Source: Planctomycetaceae bacterium (GTDB lineage: Bacteria > Planctomycetota > Planctomycetia > Planctomycetales > Planctomycetaceae). Taken from it: a stretch of DNA of 45,551 nt. The notes below the pieces were generated by a model. That model saw only the letters and a program-made list of their open reading frames with translations, was not told the DNA's origin and did not search any database. Positions 28,549-37,059 of the stretch are shown here, one piece after another (positions within the stretch are counted from its first letter, which is position 1; the number at the start of each line of letters is the position of its first letter). A program made the position numbers and the translations under genes. The DNA lies in assembly GCA_020426505.1 (NCBI GenBank), contig JAGQPX010000142.1:1-45551 (forward strand), given 5' to 3'.

Positions 28549-28766
28549 CAGGCCGGTTGATCCGCTGTTCGCCGAATCTCTTCCCACGGAATCGCTGCAT
28601 CGGGATTCTTGTCATGCTCCGCCATTCGTCGATCCAGTTCGGCCTTCTGCTCGTCCGTCAACGGGATCGCTTTCCCCTCGGCGGTGATGCTGTCCCAGAT
28701 CTCGCCGATGAGTGCGAGTCGTTCGGGAATCGAAAGCTTGGTGTAATCAGCGATGACGGTCGGCAT
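28548..28766 (-). CDS. Antitoxin (addiction-module component family)
   Basis: 72 residues; AGGAG lies seven bases before the ATG at 28766. The pattern LSIPERLALIGEIWDSI, PLTDEQKAELDRRMAEHDKNPD and PWEEI is that of the small addiction-module component proteins (TIGR02574) that pair with RelE/ParE toxins. It overlaps the toxin gene by one base (TGATG), the usual antitoxin-first order. Confidence 0.88.
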   Translation of the reverse strand: MPTVIADYTKLSIPERLALIGEIWDSITAEGKAIPLTDEQKAELDRRMAEHDKNPDAAIPWEEIRRTADQPA

Positions 28767-28856
28767 CGGATCGCTCCTGTTTCTCGCTCTGTATCAAATG
28801 GTCGATTTCTCCAACATATCACAGGCCTCAATGCCCGGCCAGATGCGATCGCGGCC

Positions 28857-29036
28857 TCACTTACTGGCGTTGATCTCGCGGCACTGCTCTTCCAGTTTGG
28901 CGATTTCCGCTTCGAGACGGGGGACCTCTGTCGGGTCATCCGGCTGGTCACGGGCACCGGCGAGTTGCTGTTGAAGTGAGGCGATCTTCTTGCGAGCCGC
29001 TTCGAGTTGCTTTTTCTGCTTGCGATTGAGCGCCAT
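28857..29036 (-). CDS. Small coiled-coil protein
   Basis: 59 residues, starting MALNRKQKKQLEAA, with AGGA seven bases before the ATG at 29036. Nearly all helical, with heptads (LEAARKKIASLQQQL, RLEAEIAKLEEQCREI) broken by DQPDDPTEVP. It lies 90 bases upstream of the antitoxin on the same strand and may share its promoter. Similar short proteins are common hypotheticals in planctomycetes; the function is unknown. Confidence 0.7.
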   Translation of the reverse strand: MALNRKQKKQLEAARKKIASLQQQLAGARDQPDDPTEVPRLEAEIAKLEEQCREINASK

Positions 29037-29095
29037 AATCATTCCTGAGTTACTGAAACTGACGATGTTCCTAACAAGTTTACCCCATTCGCTTC

Positions 29096-30304
29096 ATGAC
29101 TGACCACCGGACCAGGCAGGACTTCCTCAACGCGCTGTCGACATCGCTGAGCGACGGCACGTTCATCTCGCTGACGATGAGCAAGCCGCGCGGACCGGTG
29201 TCTGAGGATCGAATCCAACGCGAGACCGTCAGGCCGGTCGAGGTGAAGGGCCAGTTGCTTTACCAGTTGACTCGCCAGTACGCCAAACGGGAGACGCACG
29301 AGAATCTCGATGCCGAGCAGATCGTCGAACGGGTCGCGCTGGGACTGGGCGGTGTTCTGAAGCATGCGCATCTCTACACGACCGAGGCAGACCTCGCCGC
29401 TCGCGCGAGTAGCCCGGACAAGTGTCGTATGACCGTCTCATCCCCCACCAAACGGGCAGCCCGTTCCGTCACTCATGATCGCGAAAAGAGTCACCTGATC
29501 CCCGAAGACAAGCCGTGTTCGTTTCTGCATGAGTTAGGCGTGATGACGGCCGCCGGTCGTGTGCATCGCTCGAAACGGGACAAGTTCAAACAGATCAACC
29601 GCTTTCTCGAATTTGTCGAAGACGTCATCCCGCATCTGCCGTCCGAAGGCACTATCGAAGTAATCGACTTCGGCTGCGGGCTGAGCTATCTCACCTTCGC
29701 ACTGCATCATCTGCTGACGGTGATCCACAACCGGGAAGTGCACATTCTCGGCATCGACCAAAACCGACAGGTCATCGACCGCTGCACAGAGACCTGCCGG
29801 TCACTCCGGCTCGAAGGCATGGAGTTCTGTGCGGAGACGATTAACCATCGCACCGACAATCGCAAGGTGCATCTGGCCGTCGCCCTGCACGCCTGTGACA
29901 CAGCGACCGACGACGCGCTCGCTCAAGCCGTTCGCTGGGGAGCGGACGTGATCCTCGCTGCCCCCTGCTGTCAGCACGAACTGGCTCCTCAATTGAAAGG
30001 AGACGCACTCCGTCTCATCACCCAGCACGGCATCCTGCGAGAACGCCTTGCTGCGATGGCCACCGACGCATTGCGAGCAGCGATCCTCGAACAAGCCGGC
30101 TACCGCACGCAAATCATCGAATTCATCGACACCGAACATACCCCCAAAAACCTCCTCCTCCGTGCGATCCGCCGAGGCGAAGTGACTCCGGTGAGTTCGC
30201 GCCAGCCCGAGATCGAACAACTCAAGCTGCTGCTGGGCATCGACCACCTGTCGCTGGAGGACCTGCTTCGCGATGCAAACGATGATGACACATTCGATTC
30301 GTAA
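29096..30304 (+). CDS. SAM-dependent methyltransferase, METTL25/Methyltransf_32-like
   Basis: 402 residues. The SAM motif I is VIDFGCGLSYLTF, preceded by SKRDKFKQINRFLEFV. Downstream are ALHACDTATDDAL and APCCQHEL, the Cys-Cys-x-His signature of the METTL25/RRNAD1 group (PF13679). The N-terminal 150 residues form an extra domain. The eukaryotic relatives are linked to rRNA or protein methylation; the bacterial substrate is not known. Starts at an ATG 59 bases from the divergent coiled-coil gene. Confidence 0.75.
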   Translation: MTDHRTRQDFLNALSTSLSDGTFISLTMSKPRGPVSEDRIQRETVRPVEVKGQLLYQLTRQYAKRETHENLDAEQIVERVALGLGGVLKHAHLYTTEADLAARASSPDKCRMTVSSPTKRAARSVTHDREKSHLIPEDKPCSFLHELGVMTAAGRVHRSKRDKFKQINRFLEFVEDVIPHLPSEGTIEVIDFGCGLSYLTFALHHLLTVIHNREVHILGIDQNRQVIDRCTETCRSLRLEGMEFCAETINHRTDNRKVHLAVALHACDTATDDALAQAVRWGADVILAAPCCQHELAPQLKGDALRLITQHGILRERLAAMATDALRAAILEQAGYRTQIIEFIDTEHTPKNLLLRAIRRGEVTPVSSRQPEIEQLKLLLGIDHLSLEDLLRDANDDDTFDS

Positions 30305-30477
30305 TCGTGTCGTACCATACGTTCATGCTGCAGAGTGAAGGGTGCATTCCGGGCACGACGTTCGATACAAGCGACGCGCCGAATCTGTTCACTCTCCTTT
30401 CCACGCCTTTCCCGTGTGACTACGCTGTCACCATCTTCTCTCAACAACCGAGTCTTCAGCGTGTCAGGAGTCTCTCA

Positions 30478-31692
30478 ATGCACCTCGTCCCACACAATCG
30501 TCGCTCTGCACTCCGTCACATGCTGCATGGGTCTGCTGCCTGTTTCGGTCTCGGCATGTTTGACGGACGACAGTCCGACGCTGCGGTCATCGATCCGAAC
30601 GAACAGATCAAAGTCACCAAGATTGAGACCTTCGTTCTGAAGAACTCCTGGGTGTTCGTCAAGATTTCGACCGACGCAGGCATTACCGGCTGGGGTGAAA
30701 TGCTGAAGGATGATGCCAAAGCGTGTGCGGCCGGTGCACTCGAAGTCGCGGACTATCTCGTCGGCAAGGACCCACGACCGGTCGTGCGTCACTGGCAGGC
30801 GATCCATCGTGGAGCCTTCTACCGGGGTGGTCCCATCAAGACGGCCATCTCGTCCGGCATCGATCAGGCACTGTGGGACATCACGGGCAAATGCTACGGC
30901 GTGCCTGTCTACAAACTGCTGGGTGGCCCCACTCGCGATCGTGTCCGCGTCTACGGGCATGTCAGCGAAGAGACCGGCGTGACAGCCATGAAGGTCGGCC
31001 CGCGCGCCGCACGCACACCGTTCAAGTACGTCGAGGGACAGAAGTTTGTCGATGAGGTCGCTGAGCGCTTCGGAGCCCTGCGTGAGAAGCACGGTCCGGA
31101 AGTCGACATCGGGATCGACTTCCATGGAGCCGTCCAACCGCCGACAGCCATGCTGCTCATCAAGGCACTCGAGCCACATCACCCGTGGTTCTATGAGGAG
31201 ATTGTGCAGGCTCTCAACGTCGATGTCATGGCCGAGTTGGCGAAAAAGACCCATATCCCGATCGCCACGGGCGAACGGATCTTCACCAAATGGGGCTTCC
31301 GCGAAGTCCTTGAGAAGCGAGCGGCGACGATCCTGCAACCGGACATCTGCTACGCCGGCGGCATCACCGAGTTGAAGATCATCGCAGGCATGGCCGAGAC
31401 GTACTACACGCCACTGGCACCACACAACCCTCAAGGCCCCTGCTCACTCGCTGCCAGCCTGCAAGTCGCCGCCTCAATCCCCAACTTCATGGTGCAGGAG
31501 CGAGGCGACGAAGAGTACGAGAGCCTCCTCGCCAAACCGCTCGCTCCCGTCACAAACGGCCATCGTCCCATCCCCACCGACCCCGGCCTCGGCATCTCCA
31601 TCGACGAAGACGCACTCCTGTCCCAAGTCGGCAACCCCCGCCCCTACCGAACCAAACACGACCCCGACGACGGCTCGGTCGTTGATTGGTAA
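30478..31692 (+). CDS. Galactonate dehydratase-like enolase-superfamily enzyme
   Basis: 404 residues from the ATG at 30478, with AGGAG eight bases upstream; an open frame to 30307 lacks this. Metal and acid/base residues match the D-galactonate dehydratase group: D214 and H216 (GIDFHG), E240 (WFYEEIV), E266 (TGERIF) and H316 (LAPHNPQGP). Expected to dehydrate a sugar acid. The N-terminus has a twin-arginine-like segment (RRSALRHMLHGSAACFGL), suggesting Tat export. No kinase or aldolase for the rest of such a pathway is nearby. Confidence 0.82.
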   Translation: MHLVPHNRRSALRHMLHGSAACFGLGMFDGRQSDAAVIDPNEQIKVTKIETFVLKNSWVFVKISTDAGITGWGEMLKDDAKACAAGALEVADYLVGKDPRPVVRHWQAIHRGAFYRGGPIKTAISSGIDQALWDITGKCYGVPVYKLLGGPTRDRVRVYGHVSEETGVTAMKVGPRAARTPFKYVEGQKFVDEVAERFGALREKHGPEVDIGIDFHGAVQPPTAMLLIKALEPHHPWFYEEIVQALNVDVMAELAKKTHIPIATGERIFTKWGFREVLEKRAATILQPDICYAGGITELKIIAGMAETYYTPLAPHNPQGPCSLAASLQVAASIPNFMVQERGDEEYESLLAKPLAPVTNGHRPIPTDPGLGISIDEDALLSQVGNPRPYRTKHDPDDGSVVDW

Positions 31693-31707
31693 GGGAGAGG
31701 AAAACTA

Positions 31708-32292
31708 TCATTCTTGGCGATCAGTCGAATAACGGCGTTGCCAGTTGATGTCGGGAATCGCGACCCGTTCGCCAATCGAACCATCCCATTCAACTATGAA
31801 TCCTGCTGCTCGCAGTGTGTCACAAATCTTCTGTCCCACCTCAATCCCCCTCGCATGAATTCCGTTCATGTCTCCGAAAGCGAGCAGGAGTCCCTCTCCG
31901 TTGACGGCACGTTCCAGATCCTGTCCGTGGTAGAAGCAATAGCCGGTAATGCTTGACTTGGGACCACCCCTCTGGTGGTACTCATCGCTCACGTCTGCGA
32001 CACCGTCTGATTGCGTGTATCCCGCGTTCTGCAGAGCAACGATGCCTGTCTCGTTGAGTTGGTCGAAGGCGAAGTCGAGTCGGTCGCAGTCAGTCTGCGC
32101 TGGCCAATCCGATTCAGAATTACTCTTGCTTTTGACTTCCTCATGCACGGCAGTCGTTATCCACTTGCGGTTCATCTCACCATCAAAGATGTCTTCGAAA
32201 ACGATCTGGATGATCTCATCAGTTGTGTAGAATCCAGACCACACAAGATTGTGGATGTTCTCTTTCGCGAAACTCTCATTGTCTTCCGACAT
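31708..32292 (-). CDS. DUF6891-like protein
   Basis: 194 residues, no signal peptide. Recognisable parts are FDQLNETGIVALQNAGYTQSDG, ITGYCFYHGQDLERAV, LLLAFGDMNG and a closing WDGSIGERVAIPDINWQRR. These fit the DUF6891 family, found in many bacteria with no known role and often near immunity-like proteins. It is convergent with the dehydratase gene and 38 bases downstream of the 70-residue gene on the same strand. Confidence 0.65.
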   Translation of the reverse strand: MSEDNESFAKENIHNLVWSGFYTTDEIIQIVFEDIFDGEMNRKWITTAVHEEVKSKSNSESDWPAQTDCDRLDFAFDQLNETGIVALQNAGYTQSDGVADVSDEYHQRGGPKSSITGYCFYHGQDLERAVNGEGLLLAFGDMNGIHARGIEVGQKICDTLRAAGFIVEWDGSIGERVAIPDINWQRRYSTDRQE

Positions 32293-32330
32293 TGAGTGAA
32301 CCTGTGGATGAGACTCGATCTGTATAGATG

Positions 32331-32543
32331 TCAGTGCGTCGCAGCAGATTGCTTGCGACTCGCAAGCTGACGTCGGGCGGCGGCGAGAAGTTCATCGTCT
32401 TCGACGTCCCAAGGTGCTGCGTTCGATGGTTCACGTGCGGCGTACGAGAGATTGACGATCATTTGGCCGAAGCGGTAGTCGGGCATCTCCTGCCATAGCT
32501 CACGCAGGACATCGAACAGTTCTTCGCGAGTTTGATCAGTCAT
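32331..32543 (-). CDS. Small conserved protein of unknown function
   Basis: 70 residues: EELFDVLRELWQEMPDYRFGQMIVNL...PWDVEDDELLAAARRQL. Similar short acidic proteins with RFGQ-NL and WDVEDDELL are common in planctomycetes and I know no function. Its ATG overlaps the stop of the ParB-like gene (ATGA), so the two are translationally coupled. Confidence 0.65.
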   Translation of the reverse strand: MTDQTREELFDVLRELWQEMPDYRFGQMIVNLSYAAREPSNAAPWDVEDDELLAAARRQLASRKQSAATH

Positions 32544-32851
32544 GGCAACTTGTCCTTGACGGTTGGAAATCGGGATGCGGGAATCGTCAGCAAATCGATC
32601 ACCTCGACCATTACGTTTGTCCCCGGCAGCAATTTGGCCACTCGTGTCGCTCTCGTGACTCCATTGTTAATCATATACCTTCCATCGGTGCCACGGGAGA
32701 CCCAAATTGGCAGCATGCCCACTATGGAAAGTCCGTAACTCGCAATCTGCCGTTGCAGCTTAGCTGGGTCTGCTCCTTCCAATCGTGAAGGTGGAAGATG
32801 CAATTCGGCGGGATCGACTTCGATCAGCTCCGGTGCGTTCAGACTACTCAT
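32540..32851 (-). CDS. ParB-like domain protein
   Basis: 103 residues. IEVDPAELHLPPSRLEGADPAKLQRQIASYG and GRYMINNGVTRATRVAKLL follow the ParB N-terminal/sulfiredoxin-type fold (the position equivalent to the ParB GxxR phosphate loop reads NNGVTRATR). There is no HTH domain and no ParA, so this is not a segregation protein. It starts eight bases inside the 3' end of ilvD and its stop overlaps the next gene. Confidence 0.6.
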   Translation of the reverse strand: MSSLNAPELIEVDPAELHLPPSRLEGADPAKLQRQIASYGLSIVGMLPIWVSRGTDGRYMINNGVTRATRVAKLLPGTNVMVEVIDLLTIPASRFPTVKDKLP

Positions 32852-34547
32852 CCGTTACGCAGCCTTCGCTCGCGGTCTTGACGGTTTTGATGTACTTGTA
32901 GAGGGTGCCGCGGGTGAATTTGAAGGGGGGGGCTTGCCACGCGTCCGCTCGGGATTTGAGGTCGGCTGCGGAGGCGTCGACGTTGATCTCGTTGGCTTCG
33001 GCGTCGATGGTGATTTGGTCGCCGTTTTGCAGGAGGGCGATTGGGCCGCCAAGTTGGGCTTCGGGGGTGACGTGGCCGATGATGAAGCCGTGCGAGCCGC
33101 CGGAGAAGCGGCCGTCTGTGATGAGGGCCACTTTGTCGCCGAGACCTGCTCCCATGAGGGCTGAGGTGGGGGTGAGCATTTCGGGCATGCCGGGGCCGCC
33201 TTGTGGGCCTTCGTAGCGGATGACGATGACTTCGCCGCCTTTGATCTGGCCCTGTTCGAGGCCGCGGAGCATGTCCTCTTCGCTGTCGTAGCAAAGAGCC
33301 GGGCCGGTGAAGGTGAGCCCCTCTTTGCCGGTGATCTTGGCGACCGCTCCTTCGGGGGAGACGTTGCCGCGCATGATGCGGATGTGCCCCGTCTTCTTGA
33401 TCGGCTCATTGATCGGCCGGACGATCGTTTGTCCTTCCTTGAGCTCGGGTAGATCGGCGACGTTCTCGGCAAGCGTCTTGCCGGTGCAGGTGAGGCAGTC
33501 GCCTTTCATATAGCCTGCGGCGAGCAGGTACTTGATGACAGCGGGCGTGCCGCCGATCGAGTGCAGGTCTTCCTGCACGAACTTGCCAGATGGCTTGAGG
33601 TCGGCAAGGTACGGGACGCGGTCGCTCGTCTTCTGGAAGTCGTCGATGGTCAGTTCGATGCCGACGCTGCGGGCGATGGCGAGCAGGTGCAGCACTGCGT
33701 TCGTTGAACCGCCGAGTGCGATGACGATCGTCATCGCGTTCTCGAAGGCATCGCGGGTCATGATGTCTTTGGGTTTGATGTCCCGTTCGAGCAGGAGCTT
33801 GATCGCTTCGCCAGCATCAAGGCATTCCTGCAGCTTGTCGGCGTCTTCCGCCGGGATGCTGGAAGAGTACGGAAGCGACATGCCCATCGCTTCGATCGCA
33901 CAGGCCATGGTGTTGGCTGTGTACATGCCACCACATGCGCCCGCGCCGGGACAGCTCTTGCGGACGATCTCCTTGCGCTGCTCCTCGGTGATGCTGCCGG
34001 CGACGTATTGGCCGTAGGACTGGAAGGCGGAGACGATGTCGAGCTTGTTCGCATCGACGCCTTCGACACCCTCCAAGGCCAATGAACAGCCGGGCTTAAT
34101 GGTGCCGCCGTAGATCATGATGGAGGGGCGGTTGAGACGGCCCATGGCCATGACACAGCCGGGCATGTTCTTGTCGCAGCCGGGGAGAGCGATGAGGGCA
34201 TCGTACCATTGGGCGCCCATGATGGTCTCCATCGAGTCGGCAATGAGGTCTCGCGATTGCAGCGAGTAGCTCATGCCGTCGGTACCCATCGAGATGCCGT
34301 CGGAGACACCGATGGTGTTGAACCGCATGCCATACAGCCCGGCTGCCTCGACGCCCTCCTTGACCTTGGCAGCGAGGTCAAGCAGGTGCATGTTGCAGGA
34401 GTTGCCTTCGTACCAGACGGAGCCGATGCCGACCTGAGCCTTCTGCATGTCTTCATCGGTCATGCCGGTGGCGTAGAGCATGGCCTGCGAGGCTCCCTGC
34501 GAAGCGGGCTGGGTGACGCGGGAAGAGTATTTGTTGAGCTGTGTCAT
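32844..34547 (-). CDS. ilvD: Dihydroxy-acid dehydratase
   Basis: Converts 2,3-dihydroxy-isovalerate and the methylvalerate analogue to the 2-oxo acids, in isoleucine, valine and coenzyme A synthesis. 567 residues, the usual length. Fe-S ligands C51 (EGNSCNMH), C124 (PGCDKNMPGC) and C205 (PGAGACGGMYTANT) are present. The end of the gene overlaps the start of the ParB-like gene by eight bases. No other ilv gene is in the window. Confidence 0.96.
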   Translation of the reverse strand: MTQLNKYSSRVTQPASQGASQAMLYATGMTDEDMQKAQVGIGSVWYEGNSCNMHLLDLAAKVKEGVEAAGLYGMRFNTIGVSDGISMGTDGMSYSLQSRDLIADSMETIMGAQWYDALIALPGCDKNMPGCVMAMGRLNRPSIMIYGGTIKPGCSLALEGVEGVDANKLDIVSAFQSYGQYVAGSITEEQRKEIVRKSCPGAGACGGMYTANTMACAIEAMGMSLPYSSSIPAEDADKLQECLDAGEAIKLLLERDIKPKDIMTRDAFENAMTIVIALGGSTNAVLHLLAIARSVGIELTIDDFQKTSDRVPYLADLKPSGKFVQEDLHSIGGTPAVIKYLLAAGYMKGDCLTCTGKTLAENVADLPELKEGQTIVRPINEPIKKTGHIRIMRGNVSPEGAVAKITGKEGLTFTGPALCYDSEEDMLRGLEQGQIKGGEVIVIRYEGPQGGPGMPEMLTPTSALMGAGLGDKVALITDGRFSGGSHGFIIGHVTPEAQLGGPIALLQNGDQITIDAEANEINVDASAADLKSRADAWQAPPFKFTRGTLYKYIKTVKTASEGCVTDE

Positions 34548-34771
34548 GAGATTGGGTCGTCTTGTCTAACTGAAACCGTCGGGTAAGTTTGTCCGCTATA
34601 TTATCCGAAGGATGGCTGAGCGGAATCGATCTGTGTGTGAATGCCTCACCGATCGAACCAATCTGCCTGATGCCACGGACACTTTCGTGGAGTCACATTC
34701 GGGCCGTCCAAGTGCTTGCGTTACGTGAGTCGTCCGCCCCTGAGAACACCGCACTTCCCTGCTGCTGCGAC

Positions 34772-34799
34772 AAAAAACCCGGAGGGAGATCCCGCCGGG
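34772..34799 (-). terminator. Rho-independent terminator after the lipoprotein gene
   Basis: On the minus strand a 10-bp stem with one mismatch (34778-34787 with 34790-34799) is followed by TTTTTT (34772-34777). It lies 78 bases after the stop of the 34877-35359 gene. Confidence 0.75.
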
Positions 34800-34876
34800 C
34801 TGTTGAATGAGCAAGAGAAGTTGGCCAGCCGAAGCGGCCAAGACAACTCAAAGAGGAGAGAGCGTCAGTCTCTCGT

Positions 34877-35359
34877 CTACGGGCTTTCAAGTTCGATAAT
34901 GCCCATGTCGACGCCCTCCTCCTCACTGCCAGTCACGCTGATTGTTTTGATGGGTTCCTGTCCGACTGAGTACTTCCCCTGGAACTGGTCCGTGGGGTCA
35001 GCCGCAGGGGTGAGATCCTTTTCAAATAACACACCATACTCTCCGACCGGAGCTCCGTCATTTTGATAGTAGGTTGTGATTTGAAACTTGCCATCGGCAC
35101 CGGTTCTCCCCTTCATGACGAGTGGCACCTTCCGGTCAGCAGGGAAGGGATGGGGAACCAACCTCACATCAACTCCTGCTTCGGGCGCACCGTCCACATG
35201 AACGGTCCCGGTGACGGGAACCACATCCTTCTGGTTGACTGGTTTGGGGCCTTTCGGGGAACAACCGGAGGTTGTCCATGTCAGGGCCGTCAGGAGTCCG
35301 CAAAACAAGAAATACCGGCCCGCGACAACGAGTTTCTTCGGGCATCGAATACTGTGCAT
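34877..35359 (-). CDS. Lipoprotein with carboxypeptidase-regulatory-like domain
   Basis: 160 residues from the ATG at 35359 (AAGG eight bases upstream); a GTG at 35380 is possible. Lipobox ...WTTSGC. The mature part begins VPVTGTVHVDGAPEAGVDVRL and continues GKFQITTYYQNDGAPVGEYGVLF, a transthyretin-like beta-sandwich. This small lipoprotein type often follows DUF1559 genes in planctomycetes, as it does here. Function unknown. Confidence 0.78.
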   Translation of the reverse strand: MHSIRCPKKLVVAGRYFLFCGLLTALTWTTSGCSPKGPKPVNQKDVVPVTGTVHVDGAPEAGVDVRLVPHPFPADRKVPLVMKGRTGADGKFQITTYYQNDGAPVGEYGVLFEKDLTPAADPTDQFQGKYSVGQEPIKTISVTGSEEEGVDMGIIELESP

Positions 35360-35394
35360 GTTGTCAGCCTTGTGTTTCACCGCAGTTCATCCGC

Positions 35395-35440
35395 CGAAAA
35401 AGAAAGTGAGCCAGCCGGCGAATGACGACAGCTGACTCAC
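35395..35440 (-). terminator. Probable terminator after the DUF1559 gene
   Basis: On the minus strand GTGAGTCAGC (35431-35440) pairs with GCTGGCTCAC (35406-35415) with one mismatch, followed by TTTCTTTTTC. It may only partly stop transcription into the lipoprotein gene. Confidence 0.6.
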
Positions 35441-35484
35441 CAAACGATCAAGTCTCAGGTTTGCAACATCGTTCGGGATCCGGA

Positions 35485-36609
35485 CTACGGAGCTCCGACG
35501 ACTTCGCCACCTGCACGTGTGATCCGTCCGCCGAAGACGACGATGTCGACATTCTCACTGGTGCCGCTCACTGAGCCATCGGCATTCAGAGTCAGAGCAA
35601 CACCCGTGTGGAATGAGTATGGACCAGCAACGTCATAACCTTCGTCCACACCATTGGTGCAGTTGACGGTGCAGTTACCACCGAAGTTGAAGTCTGTCGC
35701 GGCTGCGGTACCCGGCGGAAGGGCGTCACCCGGACCACCAAACGGAACGCCGAGGACGGATGAAGAACCGGTCCCGAACAGACCCCAAGAGTTGGGATTG
35801 TAGGATGGTGCGTTCGTCCCGATGGTGTCGTGCACGGTCGAAGGTCCACCACCGCGCCAGACCTGCTCGCGCAGAGCATGCTCGGAAACCACGATTGTGT
35901 TCGAGGTTCCGTCGGTGACGTCGCGAATCCGGTTGGCACCGCCGGTGATGATGTTCGCACCACCACCGTTGGCAACGAGAGTTCCACCGTACATCACCCC
36001 GCGGTTCTCGGTAGCGTTGATGTCGGTGTTGCCGTTGACTGCGTTTCCGACGTCATCGCCAATTCCGCGGAAGGAGATGTAGTCGATCGGAGCGGCGTCC
36101 AACTGCAGGTTGGCACCAGCGGGGGCGCCTGCAACCGGAATTGTTTGACCAGCGGTGAAACCAGTTGTAAAGGTCAACCCATCAGCGCGAGGCACTGAAG
36201 GACAGACATATGCGGGAATCGAGGTTTTCGCCTGGGTGTTCAATACGTTGCCAACAACCTGGATGCCTCCGGTTCCCGAAACGGACGTCAACTGGGCCGA
36301 AATGTTCCCCTGGTCGATGTAGGGGAGAATCGCGACGCTCCAGGAGGACATGTGGGGGGTTCCCGTGATGCCTGCACCGACCGCGGCATCGACGACGAAT
36401 GCCTGCGGAAACTGCATGAACACATCGTGATAGTTGTGCAGTGCCAAGCCAATTTGCTTGAGATTGTTACGGCACTGAGTGCGACGAGCCGCTTCGCGTG
36501 CCTGCTGAACGGCAGGAAGCAGCAACGCGATCAAAATTGCGATGATGGCAATCACCACCAACAATTCAATCAACGTGAACCCGCGTGATCGACGATCGAG
36601 ACGCTTCAT
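35485..36609 (-). CDS. DUF1559 protein with prepilin-type N-terminus
   Basis: 374 residues from the ATG at 36609 (AGGAG seven bases upstream). The N-terminus RGFTLIELLVVIAIIAILIALLLPAVQQAREAA is a type IV pilin-like methylation/cleavage site followed by a long helix; only the first part is listed here as motif. The C-terminus holds SFHTGVALTLNADGSVSG, the H-x-G...DG hallmark of DUF1559. These proteins are abundant in planctomycetes and are thought to form pseudopilin-like surface structures, but none has a firm function. Confidence 0.93.
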   Translation of the reverse strand: MKRLDRRSRGFTLIELLVVIAIIAILIALLLPAVQQAREAARRTQCRNNLKQIGLALHNYHDVFMQFPQAFVVDAAVGAGITGTPHMSSWSVAILPYIDQGNISAQLTSVSGTGGIQVVGNVLNTQAKTSIPAYVCPSVPRADGLTFTTGFTAGQTIPVAGAPAGANLQLDAAPIDYISFRGIGDDVGNAVNGNTDINATENRGVMYGGTLVANGGGANIITGGANRIRDVTDGTSNTIVVSEHALREQVWRGGGPSTVHDTIGTNAPSYNPNSWGLFGTGSSSVLGVPFGGPGDALPPGTAAATDFNFGGNCTVNCTNGVDEGYDVAGPYSFHTGVALTLNADGSVSGTSENVDIVVFGGRITRAGGEVVGAP

Positions 36610-36759
36610 TTGACTCTCCTCATACATAGGGGAAACAAAACAGAAAAACGGAGAAAGGCTAACAAGAGCTCACTGAGAGAGATTCCAGCTTCTCCAACCC
36701 GGAAACCTGAACAGTTCTCGTTTGGGGGAAAACGATTTATTTGATTTGAGATTACGAAA

Positions 36760-36788
36760 GAATAACCGACTGGCCGGTTCGTTGGCAA
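36760..36788 (-). promoter_or_regulatory. Possible promoter of the DUF1559 gene
   Basis: On the minus strand TTGCCA (36783-36788) and TTATTC (36760-36765) are 17 bases apart, about 150 bases upstream of the DUF1559 start. The match to consensus is only moderate. Nothing else is seen in the 450-base gap 36610-37059. Confidence 0.3.
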
Positions 36789-37059
36789 GTTGACGAGTGA
36801 CCCCGAATCGAAGTCTCACTGTGTTGATGAATTGGAACTTGAGAGAGTTATCAGGCCAACGCCGTAGCGTAACGGCACCGACCCCCTGAACGCAAGTCAA
36901 CAGCGAACAATGAGACGGCAAAAAGCCATGTTTCCCCAGCAGACTGCGATACGCTCACGATGGTCAACGGGTGAGGAACGAGCCAATCGGTCTCATTGCA
37001 GGTGATCTATTGTCGTAGTCGCGTCGAGTTGCCTTGGAATCAACGTTTTCGCGATTCGC

